Below, piece after piece: positions 36,450-44,648 of a DNA stretch of 64,000 nucleotides (the first letter of the stretch is position 1; the number at the start of each line of letters is the position of its first letter). The stretch covers positions 2,927,734 to 2,991,733 of the forward strand of contig CP011020.1 of NCBI GenBank assembly GCA_001023535.1. Reading direction: 5' to 3'. The notes under the pieces were generated by a model. It was given only the letters and a program-made list of their open reading frames with translations. It was not told the DNA's origin and searched no databases. The position numbers and the translations under genes are program-made. The stretch is from Pseudomonas chlororaphis (lineage in GTDB: Bacteria > Pseudomonadota > Gammaproteobacteria > Pseudomonadales > Pseudomonadaceae).

Positions 36450-36464
36450 TTGTAATTCCAACAA
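36450..36464. promoter_or_regulatory. Candidate HexR operator 2, edd/gap region
   Basis: TTGT-AATTCCA-ACAA is an exact fit to TTGT-N7-ACAA, 23 bases upstream of the gap start. Confidence 0.65.
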
Positions 36465-36486
36465 CAAATCGACGGCGGCGCAGTTA

Positions 36487-37488
36487 ATGACTCTTCGAAT
36501 CGCAATCAATGGTTTTGGCCGCATCGGCCGCAACGTCCTCCGTGCACTGTATACCCAAGGCTATCGTCGCGACTTGCAGATCGTCGCCATCAACGACCTG
36601 GGCGACAGTGCGATCAACGCTCATCTGCTCAAGTACGACACCGTCCACGGCACATTCGATGCCGATGTACAGCACGATCATGAAAGCCTGACGGTCAATG
36701 GCGACCGCATCTCGGTCAGTGCCATCCGCAACCCGGCCGAACTGCCGTGGGCCGCCGAGAAGATCGACGTGGTGTTCGAATGCACCGGCCTGTTCACCGA
36801 CCGTGCCAAGGCCGCCGCCCACCTCAGCGCCGGCGCCCGCAAGGTGATCATCTCGGCCCCGGCCAAGGGTGCCGACGCCACCGTGGTGTATGGCGTGAAC
36901 CACGACATCCTGCGCCAGTCGCACCAGATCATTTCCAACGCGTCGTGCACCACCAACTGCCTGGCCCCGGTAGCCCAGGTGCTGCACCGCGAGCTGGGCA
37001 TCGAAAGTGGCCTGATGACCACCATCCACGCCTACACCAACGACCAGAACCTGACCGACGTCTACCACACCGACCCGTACCGCGCCCGCTCGGCCACCCA
37101 GAACATGATCCCGAGCAAGACCGGCGCCGCCGAAGCGGTTGGTCTGGTGTTGCCGGAACTGGCCGGCAAGCTGACCGGCATGGCCGTGCGCGTGCCGGTG
37201 ATCAACGTGTCCCTGGTGGACCTCACCGTGCAGCTCAAGCGCGAAGCCTCGGCCGAAGAAGTCAACGACCTGCTGCGCCAGGCCAGCCAGCATTCCAGGA
37301 TCCTCGGCTACAACAGCCTGCCGCTGGTCTCCAGCGACTTCAACCATAACCCGCTGTCGTCAATCTTCGACGCCAACCACACCAAGGTCAGCGGCAAGCT
37401 GCTCAAGGTACTGGCCTGGTATGACAACGAATGGGGCTTCTCCAACCGCATGCTCGATAACTGCCTGGCGTTGTGCAACGCGGAGTGA
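36487..37488 (+). CDS. gap: Glyceraldehyde-3-phosphate dehydrogenase, type I
   Basis: A 333-residue NAD-linked enzyme that oxidises the glyceraldehyde-3-phosphate produced by Eda. The NAD fingerprint [14 protein letters not shown] is at residues 6-19, the catalytic Cys in [14 protein letters not shown] near 150-163, and [14 protein letters not shown] near 202-215. It ends [14 protein letters not shown] as usual. The gene is divergent from edd and linked to it by shared HexR-like boxes, so this is the catabolic Gap-1 type. A REP doublet follows. Confidence 0.97.
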   Translation: MTLRIAINGFGRIGRNVLRALYTQGYRRDLQIVAINDLGDSAINAHLLKYDTVHGTFDADVQHDHESLTVNGDRISVSAIRNPAELPWAAEKIDVVFECTGLFTDRAKAAAHLSAGARKVIISAPAKGADATVVYGVNHDILRQSHQIISNASCTTNCLAPVAQVLHRELGIESGLMTTIHAYTNDQNLTDVYHTDPYRARSATQNMIPSKTGAAEAVGLVLPELAGKLTGMAVRVPVINVSLVDLTVQLKREASAEEVNDLLRQASQHSRILGYNSLPLVSSDFNHNPLSSIFDANHTKVSGKLLKVLAWYDNEWGFSNRMLDNCLALCNAE

Positions 37489-37510
37489 TTGGAAACGGCA
37501 GTTGAGTTCC

Positions 37511-37600
37511 TGTGGGAGCGGGCTTGCTCGCGAAGGCGGCGGATCAGTCAGACTTCAACCAACTGACACACCGCTTTCGCGAGCAAGCCCGCTCCCACAA
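37511..37600. repeat. REP doublet, class A
   Basis: TGTGGGAGCGGGCTTGCTCG facing CGAGCAAGCCCGCTCCCACA, between gap and the haem-sensing operon. Confidence 0.9.
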
Positions 37601-37645
37601 GGTTGTAAAACAGCCAGAATGAATCAAGGCTTGACCCATCATGCA

Positions 37646-37664
37646 GATGACAATCATTATCATC
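37646..37664. promoter_or_regulatory. Fur box upstream of hxuI
   Basis: GATGACAATCATTATCATC. In 7-1-7 form TGACAAT-C-ATTATCA matches 13 of 14 consensus positions. Iron-loaded Fur would repress the sigma-factor gene. Confidence 0.85.
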
Positions 37665-37689
37665 TACTCGAACCGGATCGGGCCCTACC

Positions 37690-38196
37690 GTGAGTCAATC
37701 GCGCTTTCATCACGTCTTTCTCGCCCAGCGCATGCCGCTGCTGCGCACCCTCGAGCGCATGGTCAACAACCCCAGCACCGCCGAAGACCTGCTCCAGGAA
37801 ACCTACCTGCGCGTCTCCCGCGCGCTGGCCGAGCGGCCGGTCGAGCACCTTGAACCGTTTGTTTTCCAGACCGCCCGCAACCTGGCGCGGGATCACCTGC
37901 GCGCCCGCCGCGTGCAGTCGCGCACCGTGCTGGACGACGTCCCCCTGGAGGTGGTCCACAACGTGGTCGCGCCCCAAGGCAGCGCCGAGGACGCCGTCCA
38001 TGCCGGGCAGATGCTCGAACGCCTCAATGTCAGCCTGCAAGCGCTGAGCCCACGCCAGCAGCGGATCTTCATCCTCAGCCGCCTGCACGGGCACAGTTAT
38101 CAGGACATTGCCGGGCAACTGGGCGTGTCGTCGAGCACGGTGCAAAAGGAACTGAAGCTGATCATGGCGATCTGTGTGGGACAGCTGCAGCTATAA
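37690..38196 (+). CDS. hxuI: ECF sigma factor, FecI-like (HxuI type)
   Basis: A 168-residue iron-starvation sigma factor. Region 2 covers LRTLERMVNNPSTAEDLLQE (about residues 15-34) and the TARNLARDHLRARR segment (about 61-74). Region 4 covers LSPRQQRIFILSRLHGHSYQ through GVSSSTVQKEL (about 118-153). The start is GTG at 37690, about 25 bases after a near-perfect Fur box; its Shine-Dalgarno is weak. With the FecR-type and TonB-receptor genes downstream this is a cell-surface signalling system, most like P. aeruginosa HxuIRA. Confidence 0.9.
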   Translation: MSQSRFHHVFLAQRMPLLRTLERMVNNPSTAEDLLQETYLRVSRALAERPVEHLEPFVFQTARNLARDHLRARRVQSRTVLDDVPLEVVHNVVAPQGSAEDAVHAGQMLERLNVSLQALSPRQQRIFILSRLHGHSYQDIAGQLGVSSSTVQKELKLIMAICVGQLQL

Positions 38197-38199
38197 GAC

Positions 38200-38246
38200 T
38201 CAAGCGGCAAGCGGCAAGCTGTGCTCTGGCTTGCAACTTGCCGCTC
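38200..38246. repeat. GCAAGC-type intergenic inverted repeat
   Basis: CAAGCGGCAAGCGGCAAGC and GCTTGCAACTTGCCGCT form an imperfect hairpin between hxuI and hxuR. It is related to the repeat at 28142-28209. Confidence 0.75.
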
Positions 38247-38262
38247 AATTCGAGGAATCACC

Positions 38263-39231
38263 GTGACCGACCCTCAACCCGCTTCGACGCAGGACACCGC
38301 CCACGCCATGGAGCAGGCGCTGGACTGGCTGATCCTGCTGGACAACCCCAGCGACGAGCAGACCCGGCAGTTCCAGGCCTGGCTGGCGGCCGATCCGCGC
38401 CACGGCCAGGCATTCGCCCGGGCCCAGGCGATCTGGAACGGCCCGCAGGTGATGGAGAGCGCCCGTCAGCTGGAGAATGCCCGCCAGCGCCAGGCCCCGC
38501 CCAAGGTCACGCCGCTGTCGCGCCTGCGCAGCCATTGGAAACCCTTGGCCACCGCTGCCGTGCTGTTCCTGGGTCTGTTCAACTTCAGCGACTTGCCCCT
38601 GCATTGGCAGGCCGACCACCTGACCGTGGTCGGTGAGCGCCAGCGCCTGCAACTGGAGGACGGTTCCAAGGTGCTGCTCAACACCGATTCGGCGTTCTCC
38701 AGCACGTTCAACGAGCAGCGGCACGTGGCCCGCCTGTACAAGGGCGAGGCGTTTTTCGAGGTGCCGGCCAACCGCAACCTGCCGCTGGAAATCGACGCCG
38801 GCCCGGTTACGGCCAGCGTCAGCGACACCACGTTCGCGGTGCGCTACCTCGACGGCGTGGCCCAGGTTCAGGTGCAGCGTGGCGACGTCGACCTGCGGGC
38901 CAGTCGCAACGACAGCCACGTACGGCTGTCGGCCGGGGAAAGCATCCGCATCGGTCCCAACGGCTTCGACCGCCCATCCCGGCTCGACAGCGCCACCGAC
39001 CTGGCCTGGGTCCAGGGCCGGCTGGTGTTCGAGAACCGGCCATTGGGCCAGGTACTGGCCGAACTGCAACGCTATTACCCTGGTTGGATCATCAACACCA
39101 ATGATCGCCTGGCCGGCGTCGCGGTGACAGGTAACTACCGCCTCGATCAACCGCTGGATGTGGTTCGTTCCCTGGCCCACATCACCTCGGCGCGCCTGCA
39201 GGAATTCCCGGCGCTGGTGATTTTCAACTAA
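38263..39231 (+). CDS. hxuR: FecR-type anti-sigma/sigma regulator (HxuR type)
   Basis: A 322-residue membrane regulator. The cytoplasmic N-terminal DUF4880 region (ALDWLILLDNPSDEQTRQFQ then AWLAADPRHGQAFARAQ, about residues 17-53) binds the sigma factor. A single membrane helix lies near 99-115 (TAAVLFLGLFNF). The periplasmic FecR domain covers about 125-225, and a C-terminal STN-like part (VFENRPLGQVLAELQRYYPG, about 262-281) follows. The GTG at 38263 has GAGGA upstream. It passes the receptor's signal to HxuI. Confidence 0.9.
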   Translation: MTDPQPASTQDTAHAMEQALDWLILLDNPSDEQTRQFQAWLAADPRHGQAFARAQAIWNGPQVMESARQLENARQRQAPPKVTPLSRLRSHWKPLATAAVLFLGLFNFSDLPLHWQADHLTVVGERQRLQLEDGSKVLLNTDSAFSSTFNEQRHVARLYKGEAFFEVPANRNLPLEIDAGPVTASVSDTTFAVRYLDGVAQVQVQRGDVDLRASRNDSHVRLSAGESIRIGPNGFDRPSRLDSATDLAWVQGRLVFENRPLGQVLAELQRYYPGWIINTNDRLAGVAVTGNYRLDQPLDVVRSLAHITSARLQEFPALVIFN

Positions 39232-39232
39232 A

Positions 39233-39247
39233 TGAGAATTATTTTTA
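39233..39247. promoter_or_regulatory. Fur-box-like site upstream of the haem receptor
   Basis: TGAGAAT-T-ATTTTTA matches 11 of 14 positions of the 7-1-7 Fur consensus, directly after the hxuR stop codon and about 100 bases before the receptor start. Confidence 0.55.
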
Positions 39248-39350
39248 CTCGATAGGCTTCGCTGGTTCGTCTCGTTATAGCCAATGCAATTGATTCGCAT
39301 CCAGCCATGCGGATCTGCACCTATAACAGATGCGACACGGAGCGCTATCG

Positions 39351-41945
39351 ATGTCCTCTCGCCTTACTTGCCGGTTCCTCGCCCCTTCTTGCACGCTGTC
39401 GCTGTTGACCGCCGCCCTCCTGGTGGCCGGCACGGTGCCGGCCGCCTTCGCGGCCACTGCTGCACAAGCACCTGCACGGAACATGGGCGACTACACGTTC
39501 GCCATCGCCCGGCAACCACTGGTCTCGGCCCTGAACGCCTTCACCGCCGTCACGGGCTGGCAGGTCGGCCTGCCGGCGGAACTGGCCGACGGTGTCGCCT
39601 CACCGGGGGTGAACGGCTCGCTGCCCGCGGAAAAAGCCCTGGAGCGACTGTTGCTGGGGACCAACCTGAGCTATCGCAAACTGGGCGACCACAGCATCGT
39701 CCTGGAAAAACGCAGCACCGCCAGCGCGATGAACCTGCCACAGGTGACCATCAGCGCCACTCGCCAGGAACAGGACATCACCGGCGTGCCGAGCACCGTC
39801 ACCGTCCACGACCGCGAGGCACTGGATCGCGGCAACGTCAACACCATTAAGGACCTGGCGCGCTACGAGCCGGGCGTTTCGGTGGGCGGTGCCGGCCAGC
39901 GCGGCGGCATCAGCGGCTACAACATCCGCGGCATCGACGGCAACCGGATCCTGACCCAGGTCGACGGCGTGGCCATACCCGACGGTTTCTTCAACGGTCC
40001 CTACGCCAAGACCCAGCGCAACTACCTCGACCCGGAAATCGTCAAGCGCGTGGAAATCCTCCGCGGCCCGGCCTCGGTGCTGTATGGCAGCAATGCCATT
40101 GGCGGCGCCGTCAGCTACTTCACCCTGGACCCGGACGACATCATCAAGCCGGGCCAGGACGTCGGCGCGCGCCTGAAGACCGGCTACAGCTCCGCCGACG
40201 ACAGTTGGCTCAAGTCCGCCACCGTCGCCGGGCGCAGCGCAGCCTTCGACGGCCTGTTGCACTACAGCCAGCGCGACGGCCACGAAACCGAATCCTACGG
40301 CAGCCACAACGGCACCGGTCTGGACCGCACCGCCGCCAACCCGGAAGACGTGCGCGCCAGCAACGTGCTCGCCAAGCTCGGCTGGAACTACGACGATGAT
40401 GCGCGCCTGGGCCTGGTCTACGAGAAGTACAAGGACGATCGCGACACCGACCTGAAAAGCGCCTACGGCGGCCCTTACTCCAACGGCGGGCCGGCCATTC
40501 CCGTCACTTTGCTGCCGGGCGGCATGTACCAGTGGCGCACCGGCAACGACACCATCACCCGCGAGCGTTTCGGCCTGGAACACAGCTTCGCCCTCGACAG
40601 CCTGCTGGCCGACCACATGAAGTGGAGCCTGAACCATCAGGTCGCCAAGACGAACGAGAGCACCGAGGAGTTCTATTTCCCGATCACCCGCCAGGTGCTG
40701 CGCACCCGCGACACCCTCTACGAAGAAAAGCAGTGGGTCTTCGACGCGCAACTGGACAAGGCCTTCAGCCTCGCCGACACCGACCACGCCCTGACCTACG
40801 GCACCACGCTCAAGCAACAGAAGGTCACCGGCTCGCGCAGCGGCAATGGCGTGTGCCTGGCCGTGGGCCGCGGCTGCACCGCCGTGGGCGCCATCAGCGC
40901 AGCGGATGTACTGGCCAAGGCCAGTGACTTCCCGGACCCGACCATCAACACCTACAGCGTGTTCGCCCAGGACCAGATCAGTTGGAACCAGTGGACCTTC
41001 ACCCCGGGGCTGCGCTACGACTACACCCAGCTCAAGCCGCACGTCACCCAGGCCTTCCTGAACACCGCCGACCCGACCGGCGCCGGCACCGTCAGCGACA
41101 GTGAGAAGACCTGGCACCGCGTCTCGCCCAAGTTCGGCCTGACCTATGCCTTCAGCGACCAGTACACCGGCTACGGCCAGTACGCCGAAGGTTTCCGCAC
41201 CCCAACCGCCAAGGCCTTGTACGGTCGCTTCGACAACGCGGGCGTTGGCTACAGCGTGGAGCCCAACCCCAACCTGGAGCCGGAAAAAAGCCAGAGCTAC
41301 GAGACCGGCCTGCGTGGCCGCTTCGACTCAGGCTCGTTCGACGTGGCGGTGTTCTACAACAAGTACCGCGACTTCATCAACGAAGACGCCATCACCCCCG
41401 GCGCCGACCAGTTGACCTTCCAGAGCAACAACATCAAGCACGCCACGATCAAGGGCGCGGAGATCAAGGGACGCCTGGACCTGGATGTCCTGGGCGCGCC
41501 GAAGGGCCTGTATACCCAGGGCTCGGTGGCGTATGCCTACGGTCGCAACAACGACACCGGCCAGCCGCTCAACAGCGTCAATCCACTGACCGGCGTGTTC
41601 GGCCTCGGCTATGAGCAGGACCACTACGGCACCTTGCTCAGTTGGACCCTGGTCAAGAAAAAAGACCGTGTCGACGACAGCAACTTCAACTCGCCCGATG
41701 GCGTGAGCAGCCAGTTCAAGACCCCGGGTTTCGGCCTCCTCGACCTGAGCGGTTTCTACAAAGTGACCCAGGACATCACCGTCAGCGGCGGCCTCTACAA
41801 CCTCACCGACAAGAAATACTGGCTATGGGATGACGTACGCGGCTACGACAGCGTCGGCGAAGCGGCGGTATTGAGCCCCGCTAACCTCGACCGCCTGACC
41901 GCGCCCGGACGCAATTTCGCGGTGAACCTGATCTGGGATATCTGA
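39351..41945 (+). CDS. hxuA: TonB-dependent haem/haemoprotein receptor with signalling domain (HxuA type)
   Basis: An 864-residue outer-membrane receptor. The signal peptide ends near AAFA (residues 30-33), followed by an STN signalling domain (NMGDYTFAIARQPLVSALNA onward, about 43-120), TonB box region LPQVTISATR (about 126-135), plug domain (about 143-260; VEILRGPASVLYGSNAIGG) and a beta-barrel to the C-terminus with EGFRTPTAKALYGRF (about 620-634). Barrel motifs fit the haemoglobin/transferrin/lactoferrin receptor class. The STN domain, sigma/anti-sigma genes upstream and haem oxygenase downstream all indicate haem uptake with transcriptional signalling. The ATG at 39351 follows GGAG; an ATG seven codons earlier is less likely. 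Confidence 0.92.
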   Translation: MSSRLTCRFLAPSCTLSLLTAALLVAGTVPAAFAATAAQAPARNMGDYTFAIARQPLVSALNAFTAVTGWQVGLPAELADGVASPGVNGSLPAEKALERLLLGTNLSYRKLGDHSIVLEKRSTASAMNLPQVTISATRQEQDITGVPSTVTVHDREALDRGNVNTIKDLARYEPGVSVGGAGQRGGISGYNIRGIDGNRILTQVDGVAIPDGFFNGPYAKTQRNYLDPEIVKRVEILRGPASVLYGSNAIGGAVSYFTLDPDDIIKPGQDVGARLKTGYSSADDSWLKSATVAGRSAAFDGLLHYSQRDGHETESYGSHNGTGLDRTAANPEDVRASNVLAKLGWNYDDDARLGLVYEKYKDDRDTDLKSAYGGPYSNGGPAIPVTLLPGGMYQWRTGNDTITRERFGLEHSFALDSLLADHMKWSLNHQVAKTNESTEEFYFPITRQVLRTRDTLYEEKQWVFDAQLDKAFSLADTDHALTYGTTLKQQKVTGSRSGNGVCLAVGRGCTAVGAISAADVLAKASDFPDPTINTYSVFAQDQISWNQWTFTPGLRYDYTQLKPHVTQAFLNTADPTGAGTVSDSEKTWHRVSPKFGLTYAFSDQYTGYGQYAEGFRTPTAKALYGRFDNAGVGYSVEPNPNLEPEKSQSYETGLRGRFDSGSFDVAVFYNKYRDFINEDAITPGADQLTFQSNNIKHATIKGAEIKGRLDLDVLGAPKGLYTQGSVAYAYGRNNDTGQPLNSVNPLTGVFGLGYEQDHYGTLLSWTLVKKKDRVDDSNFNSPDGVSSQFKTPGFGLLDLSGFYKVTQDITVSGGLYNLTDKKYWLWDDVRGYDSVGEAAVLSPANLDRLTAPGRNFAVNLIWDI

Positions 41946-41973
41946 TTCGATCACTGCGGCATGGATTCACCCT

Positions 41974-42066
41974 TGTGGCGAGGGAGCTTGCTCCCGCTGG
42001 GCTGCGCAGCGGCCCCGCAATTTCACGGTCGCTGCGCGACCGAGCGGGAGCAAGCTCCCTCGCCAC
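41974..42066. repeat. REP doublet, class B
   Basis: TGTGGCGAGGGAGCTTGCTC facing GAGCAAGCTCCCTCGCCACC, with inner GCTGCGCAGC and GCTGCGCGAC hairpins, between the receptor and haem oxygenase genes. Confidence 0.9.
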
Positions 42067-42098
42067 CACAGCGACCCGTTTAACAGGAAGGCCTACTC

Positions 42099-42689
42099 AT
42101 GAACACCCAACGCCCCACTTCCCGCGCCCAGCGCCTCAACCAGATCACCCACGAACCCCACGCCAGGCTCGACGCCCTGGTCAAGGCGCACGCACCGTTC
42201 GAAACCACGGCCAGCTATGCCCGCTTCGTCGTCGCCCAATACCTGTTCCAGTCGGAACTGGTGGCTTTGTACAACGATGCCGCGTTGGCCCGCCTGATCC
42301 CCGACCTGCCCGCCCGCTGCCGGGCCGAGGCCGCGCGGGCCGACCTGGCGGACCTGGCCACCGAAGTACCGGCGCCGGTGGCCGGCGCGGTGCACAAACC
42401 GACCCAGGCCGAGGCCCTCGGCTGGCTGTTCGTCTCCGAAGGCTCCAAGCTCGGCGCCGCCTTCCTGATCAAGCGCGCCGTGGGCCTGGGCCTGAGCGAA
42501 ACCTTCGGCGCCCGGCACCTGGCCGAACCGGCCGGCGGGCGGGCCGAAGGCTGGAAAACCTTCACCCGCACCCTCGACAACCTGGTCTTCACCCCAGAGC
42601 AGGAAGCCGAGGCGGATAAAGGCGCGCTGAATGCGTTCAATCGGTTTACGGTGTTGCTGGAGCAGGCTTACGCCACTGAACCGGCCTGA
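42099..42689 (+). CDS. hemO: Biliverdin-producing haem oxygenase (HemO/PigA type)
   Basis: A 196-residue cytoplasmic enzyme that opens haem to biliverdin, releasing iron and CO. The proximal haem ligand is the His in THEPHARLDALVK (near residue 21). Family segments FVVAQYLFQSELVALY (about 43-58), EALGWLFVSEGSKLGAAFL (about 107-125) and FGARHLAEPAGGRAEGWK (about 137-154) match P. aeruginosa HemO. The ATG at 42099 follows AGGA. Position after the receptor indicates use of imported haem iron. A REP element lies between them. Confidence 0.94.
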   Translation: MNTQRPTSRAQRLNQITHEPHARLDALVKAHAPFETTASYARFVVAQYLFQSELVALYNDAALARLIPDLPARCRAEAARADLADLATEVPAPVAGAVHKPTQAEALGWLFVSEGSKLGAAFLIKRAVGLGLSETFGARHLAEPAGGRAEGWKTFTRTLDNLVFTPEQEAEADKGALNAFNRFTVLLEQAYATEPA

Positions 42690-42704
42690 CTCACGCCGTC
42701 TATC

Positions 42705-42729
42705 TGTGGGAGCGGACTTGCTCCCACAA
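42705..42729. repeat. Partial REP-like palindrome
   Basis: TGTGGGAGCGGACTTGCTCC then CACA forms one short hairpin. It looks like a degenerate or half REP unit. Confidence 0.7.
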
Positions 42730-42756
42730 GGGAAAGTGTATGCCTGAAAGAAAGTT

Positions 42757-43170
42757 ATGAACCGCCCTTCAAGACTCGCCCAACTGCTCTTCGGCCTGCT
42801 CGCCTACACCAGCCTGGCCATCGGCCTGATCGCCATCGTCGTGCCCGGCCTGCCGACGACCGAATTCATCCTGCTCGCTGCCTGGGCCGCGACCCGCAGT
42901 TCGCCGCGCCTGAGCGCCTGGTTGGAGCAGCACCGGCTGTTCGGGCCGATGTTGCACAACTGGCGCAACGGCAAGGTCATCCCGCGCCGGGCCAAGGTCG
43001 CCGCCACGGCCAGCATGCTGCTCTGCGCCGGCTTGATGCTGGTGATGCTCGACCACGGCTGGCCGGTCTACCTGGCCCTCGTCGGCATGGGCCTGGGCAA
43101 CCTGTGGATCTGGTCGCGCCCGGTGGCGAGGGCGCAAGCGCGCCCCTCGACAGCCCTGCCCCCCGAATAA
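42757..43170 (+). CDS. DUF454 (YbaN-family) inner-membrane protein
   Basis: A 137-residue protein with about three to four hydrophobic helices. The DUF454 features are LAIGLIAIVVPGLPTTEFIL (about residues 20-39) and LAAWAATRSSPRLSAWL then HRLFGPMLHNWRNGKVIPRR (about 40-78), followed by a C-terminal helix pair. Function unknown. It is often near haem/iron genes in pseudomonads, but a role is not established. Start at 42757 follows GAAAG. Confidence 0.88.
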   Translation: MNRPSRLAQLLFGLLAYTSLAIGLIAIVVPGLPTTEFILLAAWAATRSSPRLSAWLEQHRLFGPMLHNWRNGKVIPRRAKVAATASMLLCAGLMLVMLDHGWPVYLALVGMGLGNLWIWSRPVARAQARPSTALPPE

Positions 43171-43214
43171 ACCCATTTGATCTATGCTCGTCCTCTCATT
43201 CCGGAGGGCCCACG

Positions 43215-44561
43215 ATGACTGACCTGCTCACAACCGTCCAAGCTTCCCTCGGCTTGCCCACGACGCCCATCGCCTTCACGGGCGAAGGCGCCCTGCCTTC
43301 GGCATTCGCGGTCACCGAACTGGCCAGCGCCAGCCTCGCCGCAGCCGGCCAGGCCATCGCCGAACTCATCCACCGGCAAACCGGACGCCTGCCGCCGCTT
43401 GAAGTCGACCGTCGCCTGGCCTCCTTCTGGTTTTCCACGTCCCTGCGCCCCACCGGCTGGAGCGTGCCGCCAATGTGGGACCCGGTGGCTGGCGACTATG
43501 CCACGGCCGACGGCTGGATCCGCCTGCACACCAATGCGCCGCATCATCGACAGGCAGCGGAAAAAGTCCTCGGGCCCTGCGCTGATCGCGCCGCCATGGC
43601 CGCCCAGGTAGCCCGCTGGAGCAAGACCGAACTCGAACAGGCCGTCGTCGACGCCGGTGGCTGCGCCGCCGAGATGCGTTCGTGGCCGGCCTGGCAAGCG
43701 CATCCCCAAGGCCTGGCAGTGAACGCCGAGCCGCTGGTGCAGTTCGCCCACACCAGCGGTGTGTCCCCCAGGCCCTGGCCGGGTTCCGTGGCCCAGCCAC
43801 TGGCCGGCCTCAAGGTGCTGGACCTGACCCGCGTGCTGGCCGGTCCCGTGGCCAGCCGCTTCCTCGCCGGCCTCGGCGCCGATGTCTTGCGCATCGACCC
43901 TCCGACCTGGGACGAGCCCGGCGTCGTGCCGGAGGTCACCCTGGGCAAACGCTGCGCGCGTCTGGACCTGCACCAGCCCGACGACCGCGCGGTGTTCGAA
44001 GCCTTGCTTGAAAACACCGACATTCTGCTCCACGGCTACCGCGCCGACGCCCTTGAACGCCTCGGCTACGGCGCCGAGCAACGGCACAGGATCGCCCCGG
44101 GCCTGATCGATGTCAGCCTCAACGCCTACGGTTGGAGCGGCCCGTGGCAGAACCGGCGCGGCTTCGACAGCCTGGTGCAGATGAGCACTGGCATCGCCGC
44201 GGCCGGCATGGCCTGGAAACAGGCCGACACCCCGACGCCGCTGCCCGTCCAGGCACTGGACCATGGCACGGGCTACCTGATGGCTGCCAGCGCCGTGGTG
44301 CTGTTGGCCCGGCGCCTGGCAAACGGACAAGGCGGCTCGGCACGCCTGTCTCTGGCGCGGACCGCCAAACTGCTGATCGAGCGCGGCGCGGGGGACTCGG
44401 CCGCGCTACGGCCCGAGGACGCAGACGACCTGGGCATGCTGGTCGAGCAGACGCCATGGGGACCGGCGCAACGGTTGCAGGTGCCGCTGAAGATCACCGG
44501 CACGCCCTGGCAGTGGACGCTCGCGGCGACGAACCTCGGCGCCCATCGAGCGCAATGGTAA
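43215..44561 (+). CDS. CaiB/BaiF-type CoA-transferase family protein with permuted halves
   Basis: A 448-residue protein. The hallmark N-terminal segment of family III CoA-transferases, PLAGLKVLDLTRVLAGPVAS then RFLAGLGADVLRID, occurs here in the middle (about residues 195-228) and runs to a GTGYLMAASAVVLLARRL helix (about 351-368). Residues 25-170 instead resemble the central and C-terminal part of the same family: AAAGQAIAELIHRQTGRLPP, VDRRLAS, YATADGWIRLHTN, then a CAAEMRSWPAW-AHPQG end. So the order is middle-C followed by N-middle. At the second copy of the central helix the usual catalytic Asp position reads S-L-A-R, suggesting lost or moved chemistry. ATG at 43215 follows GGAGG. Substrate unknown. 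Confidence 0.85.
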   Translation: MTDLLTTVQASLGLPTTPIAFTGEGALPSAFAVTELASASLAAAGQAIAELIHRQTGRLPPLEVDRRLASFWFSTSLRPTGWSVPPMWDPVAGDYATADGWIRLHTNAPHHRQAAEKVLGPCADRAAMAAQVARWSKTELEQAVVDAGGCAAEMRSWPAWQAHPQGLAVNAEPLVQFAHTSGVSPRPWPGSVAQPLAGLKVLDLTRVLAGPVASRFLAGLGADVLRIDPPTWDEPGVVPEVTLGKRCARLDLHQPDDRAVFEALLENTDILLHGYRADALERLGYGAEQRHRIAPGLIDVSLNAYGWSGPWQNRRGFDSLVQMSTGIAAAGMAWKQADTPTPLPVQALDHGTGYLMAASAVVLLARRLANGQGGSARLSLARTAKLLIERGAGDSAALRPEDADDLGMLVEQTPWGPAQRLQVPLKITGTPWQWTLAATNLGAHRAQW

Positions 44562-44574
44562 GCAGCCTCGCCCC

Positions 44575-44588
44575 CTGACCTGGGTCAG
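44575..44588 (+). promoter_or_regulatory. Candidate ANR/FNR box of the arc operon
   Basis: CTGAC-CTGG-GTCAG is a symmetrical variant of TTGAT-N4-ATCAA. Its centre is 41.5 bases before a plausible start (about 44623) with TACGCT at -10 (44611-44616), the class II arrangement. This fits oxygen-limited induction of arcDABC. Confidence 0.55.
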
Positions 44589-44648
44589 CTATCGACGCGT
44601 TGAATCGACATACGCTGTGACTCTCCTCGGCTGCCTCGGAGTCATGCA

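Noticed and set aside
39600..41117. 505-codon minus-strand frame opposite the haem receptor
   Set aside because: Val/Gly/Ala-rich shadow without ribosome-binding site or domain. The receptor frame is unambiguous.
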